A stretch of DNA of 64,000 bases. It comes from Chitinophagales bacterium. GTDB lineage: Bacteria; Bacteroidota; Bacteroidia; Chitinophagales; Saprospiraceae. The notes under the pieces were generated by a model that saw nothing but the letters and a program-made list of their open reading frames with translations, ran no database searches and had not been told where the DNA came from. Below, piece after piece: positions 8,042-15,412 of the stretch. The stretch covers positions 25,154 through 89,153 of the forward strand of contig JAKSDI010000093.1 of NCBI GenBank assembly GCA_022360175.1. Direction: 5' to 3'. Numbering within the stretch: the stretch's first letter is position 1; each line of letters begins with the position of its first letter. The position numbers and the translations under genes are program-made.

Positions 8042-11000
8042 TTAATCAATTTCAGGTATTGTAATAATAACCCGGGTTCCTAGTGCTTTTTGATATTGAT
8101 CCAATAAATCTTTGATTTCAAGTTGTATGTCAAAATCTTCAATTTTTCTAAGGGCATTTAGTCGTTCTTCAGTGATTTTGGTAGCTCTGGATTTGTAATT
8201 TTTATTGGATTGTTGTCTTATTTCTCCAGCTTTTTTTCTGCCAATACCATTATCTTCTATGACGCATTTTAAAGCCCCATTATCTTCTTTTTTAATGCTA
8301 ATATTCAAAAAACCTTCTCCATCTTTATGAAATAATCCATGATTAATAGCATTTTCAACGAAAGGTTGGAGTAGCATAGATGGTAGGAAGGTATTATGGA
8401 TATTTATATCTTCAGCAACTGTGAGGTGGTAATCAAACTTTTGCTTGAATCTAATTTTTTCTAGTCGTATATATAGACTTAGAAGCTTTATTTCTTCTGA
8501 TAAACGGATGTATTTGTTTTTAGAAGACTCCAGAAAAAGCCGCATCAAATGCCCAAACTGAGCAAGGTAATCGTCAGCCAATTCTTTTTTATTGGTTTGT
8601 ATAAAATATTGGATGGCACCTAGTGAATTGAAGACAAAATGAGGATTCATCTGGGCTTGAAGCGCCTGTAGCTCTAAAACAGCAAACTGTCTATTGATAT
8701 TAGTTTCCCATTCTGCTTTTTTCTCAATGCTTCGAACTCGCCATAGATATATGCTAATGATTATTGCTGTAACAACTAGAATAAGTACCGCATAGAAAAA
8801 ATTGGTCTGCCACCATGGGGGAGAAATAATAATTTTTACAGGATTAAGTGCTTGGCTTTTGTTTCCTTGTATGTCAGTAGCGATAAGGTTGAAAGTATAG
8901 GTGCCAGGAGCGAGATTACTATAACGGGCGGAGCGATTAGTGGTAGTAATAATGGAGCGATCAGCTCCTATAAGTTGATAATCATACTGGATATTACCGA
9001 AGCTTTTGTAAGAAAGGGCTGTAAAGAAAAATTCGAGCTCATTCTGTTCGTAAGTCAAATGATAGATACTATTTTTCTCTGTTTTATCCCCATTGATAAA
9101 AATCTGATCAAAATATAAGACAGGGGCCGTACTGTCGTGATGAGCCATCTGCCTGTTGATACGAGTAAGGCCTTCATTGGTGCCGACAAAAATATATTGA
9201 TTATCAGCTGCTACACAATTAGCTTCTCTGGTTATTAATCCAGAATTCACATTATAAGTATTGACTACAGTTGATTGATGAAGTACTTTGTTTTGTTCAA
9301 TTTGTTTGACACCATAGTTGGTCGCTATCCAGATATATCCATCCTCGCTGATAAATATATCTTGTACTATATCATTCTCTGTTCCTGCAATATTAAAGGC
9401 ATTTTTACCATCAAATACTACCAGCCCGTTTCCATCTGTTCCTACCCATAGTATATTATTTTTACTTACTTCCAGGTCCCAAATATTTTTACCATTGAGT
9501 TGTCCTATTTCGTCGTGAAAGGTATAAGAACCGTTTTTAAAACTACCCAGGCCATCGTTATGGCCAAGCCAAATGGTTTGAGTCGTATCTATTGATATGC
9601 TATAAGTACGATGGTAAGTGAGTAACTGAATGTCTGAGCTGTCTCTTGAAAAGGTACAGAGATAAGGATAATAACCTCTGGCAACCAGGAGTTGGTTTTT
9701 GTCTTCCAGCCAGATTAAATCTTTACCTAGGTTTGAAATATGTTTAATCGCAGGTGTGCCAGGTGTATTGTAATTAGGAATGTTTTTATAGTCGATGTTA
9801 TATTTATAATTCATTACCTCTTCTAAAGAAGATACAGCCTTATTGCTTAAATCTATCTGCATGACCCCATCACTTTGTTTTATAAACCAAAGAAAGTCTT
9901 TTACAATAGATATAGATTTAATAGTAGTAATATTATCATATTTAGCACTTGCTTTTTTATCATATAGGGCTTGAGGTTTTAAGTCGTTCGTATTGGTACC
10001 GAAGATGTATCCAGCTTTAGTACCAAAGTATAGCCTTTCATTTGAGAGTGAAAGACAGCTTACCTCCATATCTTTTGTATTGAGCATTTTTGCTACTAAG
10101 GTGTTTCTTTCTTGCGCTGTAAGCATGTATACACCTTTTTGAAGGCTTGTCACCCATATATTGCCTTCTCTATCTTTAAATACCCGATCGAAATGGACAT
10201 CAGCGGGTAATTTAGGAGAAAAATGATCTATTACCTGATTATCTTTTTGAATAATTAAGACCCCTAAATTAGTTTGTATTTGTAAGTTTTCATGATTGGG
10301 ATAGAACCTGACAAAGGTAGGGACGTCATTAAAGTATTTTTTTAAATTAAGAGTAGTCATTAGTCTCTTATCAGGAGAGATAATATATATCAAGCTATCG
10401 TTTGCTGGTCTGATATAGTAATTGTCTTGATATGCATGATATGATTTTAGATTGCGGCGGTGTAGTTTTTGAATATCTATAGAGGAGCTATTAAGGAGGG
10501 AGAAACTATCGACGATTTCATGTATGTGGTCAATATATATCAGATTGGAATTATTAGAAAAGCCTATTGATATCCCTGGTTTGTATTGGTAAAAATGTTC
10601 AAGTGAATAAGTTTTACTTAATTTATCGGCTAAAAGAGAATCCTTGGGAAGTAGCTTTTTATAATAATTAGCGCTATCTACAGCATGGAAAGATGGAGCT
10701 CCTGTCCATACATTTTTTCCATCCGAGTATATTTTTAAGTGACGAGATTGCCTATTTCTTTGTCTCCCTATTAATATGAAGCTATCTCTTTCTACATCCA
10801 TTAAGACAAGTTCCTGGGCGAAACTGTGAAGCCACAATCGGTCATATTTATCTTCAGAGATATTGAATATATCGTTGGTTGGCAATCCGTCAGCCATCGT
10901 ATAATTCTTAAATCCATAACCATCAAAACGCGCAATTCCTTTATCGGTATAAAACCAGATATAACCTCTACTATCTTGCATACCACCATATACTGCATTA

Positions 11001-11107
11001 GTGGGGAGTCCATCATCTACTGTATATCTCTTATAGCTATATTCTTGAGCATGGGTCATGATACTCAAAAGCATTATAAAGAATATGAAAATAGATGATT
11101 GATACAT
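8042..11107 (-). CDS. Propeller (Reg_prop/Y_Y_Y) LytS-type sensor histidine kinase, copy 1
   Basis: The 1021-residue protein has a signal peptide ending near residue 20. A periplasmic sensor of two-component-regulator propeller repeats follows (for example SRGYIWFYTDKGIARFDGYG, EDGYIWIATNYGV), then a Y_Y_Y domain near 690-760 (YSNLAPGTYTFNLIATD). A single membrane helix spans about 770-789. The cytoplasmic part is a His_kinase (PF06580) region with His823 in QAQMNPHFVFNSLG, followed by an HATPase with VENAINHG and EDNGIGR. It lacks the DNA-binding part of hybrid HTCS proteins and should signal to the LytTR regulator encoded 1 nt downstream. The ligand is unknown, though relatives often sense glycans. 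Confidence 0.92.
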   Translation of the reverse strand: MYQSSIFIFFIMLLSIMTHAQEYSYKRYTVDDGLPTNAVYGGMQDSRGYIWFYTDKGIARFDGYGFKNYTMADGLPTNDIFNISEDKYDRLWLHSFAQELVLMDVERDSFILIGRQRNRQSRHLKIYSDGKNVWTGAPSFHAVDSANYYKKLLPKDSLLADKLSKTYSLEHFYQYKPGISIGFSNNSNLIYIDHIHEIVDSFSLLNSSSIDIQKLHRRNLKSYHAYQDNYYIRPANDSLIYIISPDKRLMTTLNLKKYFNDVPTFVRFYPNHENLQIQTNLGVLIIQKDNQVIDHFSPKLPADVHFDRVFKDREGNIWVTSLQKGVYMLTAQERNTLVAKMLNTKDMEVSCLSLSNERLYFGTKAGYIFGTNTNDLKPQALYDKKASAKYDNITTIKSISIVKDFLWFIKQSDGVMQIDLSNKAVSSLEEVMNYKYNIDYKNIPNYNTPGTPAIKHISNLGKDLIWLEDKNQLLVARGYYPYLCTFSRDSSDIQLLTYHRTYSISIDTTQTIWLGHNDGLGSFKNGSYTFHDEIGQLNGKNIWDLEVSKNNILWVGTDGNGLVVFDGKNAFNIAGTENDIVQDIFISEDGYIWIATNYGVKQIEQNKVLHQSTVVNTYNVNSGLITREANCVAADNQYIFVGTNEGLTRINRQMAHHDSTAPVLYFDQIFINGDKTEKNSIYHLTYEQNELEFFFTALSYKSFGNIQYDYQLIGADRSIITTTNRSARYSNLAPGTYTFNLIATDIQGNKSQALNPVKIIISPPWWQTNFFYAVLILVVTAIIISIYLWRVRSIEKKAEWETNINRQFAVLELQALQAQMNPHFVFNSLGAIQYFIQTNKKELADDYLAQFGHLMRLFLESSKNKYIRLSEEIKLLSLYIRLEKIRFKQKFDYHLTVAEDINIHNTFLPSMLLQPFVENAINHGLFHKDGEGFLNISIKKEDNGALKCVIEDNGIGRKKAGEIRQQSNKNYKSRATKITEERLNALRKIEDFDIQLEIKDLLDQYQKALGTRVIITIPEID

Positions 11108-11164
11108 TGCGGAAGGGCGCTTTTATTAAAATTTCATCAAATAATTTTCGGGTTTATGATAAAA

Positions 11165-11198
11165 CAAAATTAGCGAACTTGATAGTGCAGTTCGCTAA
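11165..11198 (-). promoter_or_regulatory. Leader hairpin of kinase copy 1
   Basis: The perfect inverted repeat TTAGCGAAC / GTTCGCTAA (11170-11178 and 11190-11198) is followed on the minus strand by TTTTGTTTT. It can be an intrinsic-terminator-like attenuator in the leader. However, the same bases also spell TAATTTTG (11165-11172), a perfect -7 box, so it might instead be a dyad over a second promoter. Confidence 0.55.
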
Positions 11199-11254
11199 TA
11201 GGGTTAGAAAGTTTAAAAGAGCGCAATAATTTTCGTTAATGTGTTATTCTGGTG

Positions 11255-11325
11255 TAAAGATAAATTCATTGGCATCGAAAATGAAGCTACTTTTGACTAA
11301 CGGGCAAGATTAATCGAGTAACGGG
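11255..11325 (-). promoter_or_regulatory. Putative LytTR operator and promoter of kinase copy 1
   Basis: On the minus strand, CCCGTTACTC (11316-11325) and CCCGTTAGTC (11295-11304) are direct repeats exactly 21 bp apart. After 32 bp comes TATCTTTA (11255-11262), one base from the TAnnTTTG -7 box. The repeats fit the known LytTR-site pattern (about 9 bp with a GTT core, 12-bp spacing). The same geometry recurs upstream of copy 2 and copy 3. Confidence 0.7.
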
Positions 11326-11334
11326 AAGAAAAAA

Positions 11335-14300
11335 TCAGTCTATTTCGGGAATATTAATAATAACTTTGGTACCCTTAGGATTTCCAGAGTGATCAAATAA
11401 ATCTTCGATATTAAATTGAATGTCAAAATCTTCAAATTTCCTGAGAGCACTAAGCCGTTCTTCGGTGATTTGGGTTGCCCTGGATTTGTAGTTTCTTTTT
11501 GATTGTTTTTTTATTTCACCCGCTTTTTCTCTACCAATACCATTATCTTCTATAATACATTTTAAAGCCCCATTATCTTCTTTTTTGATATTGATGCTCA
11601 ATAAACCTTCTCCATCTTTGTGGAATAATCCATGGTTAATGGCATTTTCGACAAAAGGCTGAAGTAACATAGAAGGCAGGAAGGTATTGTGAGTACTGAT
11701 ATCTTCAGCTACAGTTAGTTGATAATCAAATTTCTGTTTAAATCGAATTTTTTCCAGCCGTATGTATGTATTTAGAAGTTCGATCTCGTCTGCCAGTTTG
11801 ATATATTTGTTTTTGGATGACTCGAGGAAAAGCCGCATGAGGTGGCCAAATTGTGCCAAATAATCATCCGCCAATTCTTTTTTATTGGTTTGTATAAAGT
11901 ATTGAATGGCCCCAAGAGCATTAAAAACAAAGTGAGGATTCATTTGAGCCTGAAGTGCCTGTAGTTCTAAAGCTGCAAACTGTTTGTTTATTTTAGTTTC
12001 CCATTCCGCTTTTTGCTGAATGTTGCGTATCCTCCATAGGTATATGCCAATAATGATAGCCGTAATAGCTAAGACAAGCGCTGCATAAAAAAGTTTGGTC
12101 TGCCACCATGGAGGGGAAATTATAATTTCGATAGGATTAAGTGCTGCACTTTTAATGCCTTGTATATCAGTAGCAATCAGGTTGAAAGTATAAGTTCCAG
12201 GAGCTAGGTTACTATAACGGATAGAACGATTGGTCGTAACAATGGTAGAACGATCCGCTCCCATGAGTTGATATTCATATTGGATATTGCCAAAGCTTTT
12301 ATAAGAAAGAGCAGTGAAGAAAAATTCCAGTTCGTTTTGATCATGAGTCAAATGATAGATATTATCTTTCTTTATTTTCTCTCCATTAATAAGTATTTGA
12401 TCAAGGTATAGGGTAGGAGCCGTACTATCATAATGAACCATTTGCCGCTGGATTTGGGTGAGGCCCTCACTCGTGCCAACAAAAATATATTGACTATCAG
12501 CTATTACAGAATTAGCTTCCCTGGTCACTAATCCAGAATTTACATTGTAGATATTGACCACTGCAGATTGATCAAGTGGTTTTCTTTGCTCAATTTGTTT
12601 GACCCCGTAGTTGGTCGCAATCCAAATATATTCGTCTTCACTGATAAATACATCTTGTATGATATCATCTTCTGTTCCAGAAATACAAAAAGCATTTTTT
12701 CCATTATATGCGACCAGCCCATAACCATCGGTACCCGCCCAAAGAGTATTGTCACTGCCTACTTCTAAGTCCCAGATGTTTTTACCATTGAGCAGCTTTA
12801 TGTCATCATGGAAAGTATAAATGTCATTTTTGAAACTCCCCAAACCATCGTTATGGCCAAGCCAGATGGTTTCAGAAGAATCATAGGCAACAGAATATGT
12901 CCGCTTATGAGCTAAGAACTGAATGGTAGCAGTATCACTTGAAAGGATGCAGCGATATGGAAAGAAACCTCTTCCTACTATTAATTCATTTTTATGTTTA
13001 TTCCAAAAAAGGTCTTTACCTACACTAAATAGATATTTAATAGTGCCAGTACCTTCAGTGGGGGGCGATTTTCTTTTCAGACTTTTAGCATCGAATTTAA
13101 ATAGATTCTTTATCTGACCTTCTAATGACTGGACTTTTTGTGTAGATAGCTCCATATGAAAGATACCGTCACTTTGTCTGATAAACCAAAGATTGTCTTT
13201 AGATGCATCAATGGATTTAATAATTGGGATATCATTATATTGAGAAGAACCGCTACACAAGAGCGTAGTCGTTGAATATGGAGGAGATAATTCATAAATA
13301 TTGCCTTGACGGCTACCTAAATAGATTGTCTGATTAAAGTAATCCATACAATTAATGGCATTGTCACCTTTAACAGCCAGAGATAATTGTAAAGTGTTTC
13401 GTTCTTGAGCACTTAATAAATAGACACCTTTTTCTTTACTGGTAATCCAGATATTGCCTGCTCGGTCTTTGAAGATTCGTTCTAATTGTATATCAGAGGA
13501 AATCTTGGGCTTAAAAATGTCAATAATATTTGCTTTCTCATTTACGATAAGTAAGCCAAGATTAGTTTGTATTTGTAATATATCGTCTTGAAGATAAAAA
13601 CGGACAAAATCAGGTAATCCGCCCAGATGCTCTTTCATGTTGATTTTATTGACATGCTTTGATTCTAAATCTAAACAATAAATTAGGCTATCATTAATGG
13701 GCTTTATATACAATTTATCCTGAAAGAACCGATAGGAATTAAAAGTTCGATTAGAAAGATTTTTAGTTTCTTTTTTATTGAGATTGTGAAAGAAAAATGT
13801 ATCGATAAGATGACCGTGGGAAGTTCCAATAAAAGCTTGCTGGTCTTGTTCTTTAAATCCTAAATAGTGACCAGGAGCAAAATGATAACTGTAATTGGTC
13901 GGGTATCCTGACTGCAGCAGCTGTGCTGTTTTGGGGTAGTCCTTCATCAAAGTGTCTATAGTATGAGCACTTGTAAAAAATAATTCCACACCTCTGTTTT
14001 GAAGAGCCCACACCTCTTTTCCATTAGAAAGAATACTATGAGGATTATAAATTGGAGTATCTATCCTGGAAATAGTGATGAAACTATCTCTTTCGACATC
14101 CATTATCACAAGTTCTCTGGCAAAACTATGAAACCATAGCTTACCATATTGATCTTCTGTAATATAAAAGATGTCATTAGTTGGTAGGCCATCCTTTACT
14201 GTATAGGTTTTAAATTCATATCCATCAAAACGCGCAATTCCTTTTTCGGTATAAAACCAGATATAGCCTCTACTATCTTGCATGCCACCATATACGGCAT

Positions 14301-14409
14301 TGGAAGGAAGTCCATCATCTACCGTATATCTTTTATAGCTATATTCCTGAGCATTAGAGGTGAATCCTAGGAATATCAAAAAAAGAATAAGGATAGAAGA
14401 TTGTTGCAT
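11335..14409 (-). CDS. Propeller (Reg_prop/Y_Y_Y) LytS-type sensor histidine kinase, copy 2
   Basis: This 1024-residue paralogue of copy 1 has the same layout: signal peptide, propeller repeats, Y_Y_Y domain, one membrane helix near 773-792, the histidine in QAQMNPHFVFNALG, and an HATPase with VENAINHG and EDNGIGR. Similarity is near-identity at the N-terminus (residues 20-90) and across the kinase half, but much weaker in propeller residues about 120-500, where ligand contacts would lie. It has no response regulator of its own, so it may feed the single LytTR regulator beyond copy 1. Same-strand order and conserved promoter indicate a tandem duplication with divergent sensing. Confidence 0.92.
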   Translation of the reverse strand: MQQSSILILFLIFLGFTSNAQEYSYKRYTVDDGLPSNAVYGGMQDSRGYIWFYTEKGIARFDGYEFKTYTVKDGLPTNDIFYITEDQYGKLWFHSFARELVIMDVERDSFITISRIDTPIYNPHSILSNGKEVWALQNRGVELFFTSAHTIDTLMKDYPKTAQLLQSGYPTNYSYHFAPGHYLGFKEQDQQAFIGTSHGHLIDTFFFHNLNKKETKNLSNRTFNSYRFFQDKLYIKPINDSLIYCLDLESKHVNKINMKEHLGGLPDFVRFYLQDDILQIQTNLGLLIVNEKANIIDIFKPKISSDIQLERIFKDRAGNIWITSKEKGVYLLSAQERNTLQLSLAVKGDNAINCMDYFNQTIYLGSRQGNIYELSPPYSTTTLLCSGSSQYNDIPIIKSIDASKDNLWFIRQSDGIFHMELSTQKVQSLEGQIKNLFKFDAKSLKRKSPPTEGTGTIKYLFSVGKDLFWNKHKNELIVGRGFFPYRCILSSDTATIQFLAHKRTYSVAYDSSETIWLGHNDGLGSFKNDIYTFHDDIKLLNGKNIWDLEVGSDNTLWAGTDGYGLVAYNGKNAFCISGTEDDIIQDVFISEDEYIWIATNYGVKQIEQRKPLDQSAVVNIYNVNSGLVTREANSVIADSQYIFVGTSEGLTQIQRQMVHYDSTAPTLYLDQILINGEKIKKDNIYHLTHDQNELEFFFTALSYKSFGNIQYEYQLMGADRSTIVTTNRSIRYSNLAPGTYTFNLIATDIQGIKSAALNPIEIIISPPWWQTKLFYAALVLAITAIIIGIYLWRIRNIQQKAEWETKINKQFAALELQALQAQMNPHFVFNALGAIQYFIQTNKKELADDYLAQFGHLMRLFLESSKNKYIKLADEIELLNTYIRLEKIRFKQKFDYQLTVAEDISTHNTFLPSMLLQPFVENAINHGLFHKDGEGLLSINIKKEDNGALKCIIEDNGIGREKAGEIKKQSKRNYKSRATQITEERLSALRKFEDFDIQFNIEDLFDHSGNPKGTKVIINIPEID

Positions 14410-14465
14410 TATTGAAAAGCGCTTTGCAGATTATTTTATTGAATAGTTTAGGGTTTGTGATAAAA

Positions 14466-14499
14466 CAAAATTAGCGAACTATTTGGTACAGTTCGCTAA
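14466..14499 (-). promoter_or_regulatory. Leader hairpin of kinase copy 2
   Basis: The inverted repeat TTAGCGAACT / AGTTCGCTAA, with 10-bp arms, spans 14471-14499. It is followed on the minus strand by TTTTGTTTT. It lies about 60 bp before the copy 2 start, as in copy 1. Confidence 0.55.
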
Positions 14500-14561
14500 C
14501 GGGATTAAAATAAATTGAAAGAGCGCGATAATTTCGTTAGTGATATAGTAGTATAATAATA

Positions 14562-14632
14562 TAAAGATATATAATGTTACATTGTTAGTAAACTCACTTT
14601 TGACTAACGGGCAAAGTGGTAAGAGTATCGGG
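14562..14632 (-). promoter_or_regulatory. Putative LytTR operator and promoter of kinase copy 2
   Basis: On the minus strand CCCGATACTC (14623-14632) and CCCGTTAGTC (14602-14611) are 21 bp apart. TATCTTTA (14562-14569) follows 32 bp after the second repeat. The distal half-site has lost the GTT core (GAT), while the proximal one is identical in all three copies. Confidence 0.7.
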
Positions 14633-14644
14633 AAAAAAGTATTA

Positions 14645-14794
14645 TTACTCTATTTCAGGAATGATAATAATGACCTTTGTACCGTTTGGATTACGTCCAT
14701 CATCTACCGTATATCTTTTGTGTTTGTACTCCTGAGCATTGGCAGTACATCCCAGGCATATCAGAAATAGAAGGAGGGCAAATGATTGGTACAT
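14645..14794 (-). pseudogene. Third kinase copy collapsed by internal deletion
   Basis: A 49-codon frame begins with the signal peptide and mature start of the sensor kinases (MYQSFALLLFLICLGC, then AQEYKHKRYTVDDG). It jumps straight to their C-terminal end (NPNGTKVIIIIPEIE, compare NPKGTKVIINIPEID in copy 2). About 2.9 kb of propeller, membrane and kinase sequence is missing, and the fusion stays in frame. It keeps a full promoter, operator and leader hairpin upstream. A decayed gene is the simple reading; a short exported peptide made under the same control cannot be excluded. Confidence 0.85.
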
Positions 14795-14852
14795 TGTAGA
14801 AAAGCGCTTTGCAGATTGTTTTATTCAAATAATATTTAGGTTTGTAATAAAA

Positions 14853-14886
14853 CAAAATTAGCGAACTATTTGATACAGCTCGCTAA
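14853..14886 (-). promoter_or_regulatory. Leader hairpin of the collapsed third copy
   Basis: The inverted repeat has arms at 14858-14867 and 14877-14886. The one change from copy 2 gives a G-U pair in the minus-strand RNA, so the hairpin is kept. TTTTGTTTT follows on the minus strand. Confidence 0.5.
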
Positions 14887-14942
14887 TGGGATTGAAATAA
14901 ATTGAAAGAGCGCGATAATTTCCTTAGTGATTATTGCGAATC

Positions 14943-15013
14943 TAAAGATATATCATATTGCATTGTTAGTAAACTTACTTTTGACTAACGGGCAAAATCA
15001 TGAGATTATCGGG
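14943..15013 (-). promoter_or_regulatory. Putative LytTR operator and promoter of the collapsed third copy
   Basis: On the minus strand CCCGATAATC (15004-15013) and CCCGTTAGTC (14983-14992) are 21 bp apart. TATCTTTA (14943-14950) follows 32 bp after the second repeat. Spacing is identical to copies 1 and 2. Confidence 0.65.
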
Positions 15014-15020
15014 CAATAAA

Positions 15021-15055
15021 AAAGCCAAACTATTAGGAAGTCTGGCTTTAGTCAA
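15021..15055 (-). terminator. Intrinsic terminator of the GlsB-like gene
   Basis: On the minus strand the stem AAAGCCAGAC / GTTTGGCTTT (one G-U pair; arms 15040-15049 and 15021-15030) is followed by a T run ending near 15015. It lies 25-60 bp after the stop of the GlsB-like gene and insulates the array promoter below it. Confidence 0.8.
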
Positions 15056-15077
15056 CTTTTATCCTTTTAGTGTATCC

Positions 15078-15341
15078 CTATACCTTAATATTCAGCTTGT
15101 CAGCTAGGTATTTGTGATAAACGAACAAAACTATGATCGCACCAACAGTAGCAATAATAAGGCTACCGAGTAGCCCACTACTTTGAATGCCTACCAATCT
15201 GCCTGCAAAACCGCCGACAAAAGAACCAATGATACCAATTACCAGAGAAGATATCCAACCTCCGGTTTCATTTTGAGGTGTAACTAATTTGGCTAGTGCG
15301 CCTGCTGCTAAACCAATGAGCAGCCAGTAAATCAGACCCAT
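15078..15341 (-). CDS. GlsB/YeaQ/YmgE family membrane protein
   Basis: An 87-residue protein with three predicted membrane helices (YWLLIGLAAGALAKL, SLVIGIIGSFVGGFAG, LIIATVGAIIVLFVYHKY). It has the glycine-rich pattern of the transglycosylase-associated/GlsB family, small inner-membrane proteins linked to general stress but without known biochemical activity. Length matches the family. It appears to be a single-gene unit with a clear terminator downstream, and ligA ends 71 bp upstream. Confidence 0.88.
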   Translation of the reverse strand: MGLIYWLLIGLAAGALAKLVTPQNETGGWISSLVIGIIGSFVGGFAGRLVGIQSSGLLGSLIIATVGAIIVLFVYHKYLADKLNIKV

Positions 15342-15412
15342 AGTAAGTAGTTTTTCGTTGGAAAATTGAATACAGCATAAAACTGTAGCTTCAATATAAG
15401 AATAGTCTGCCT

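Noticed and set aside
14496..14503. CTAACGGG next to the leader hairpin of kinase copy 2 as an extra LytTR half-site
   Set aside because: Not conserved in the other two leaders and without a partner at 21 bp.
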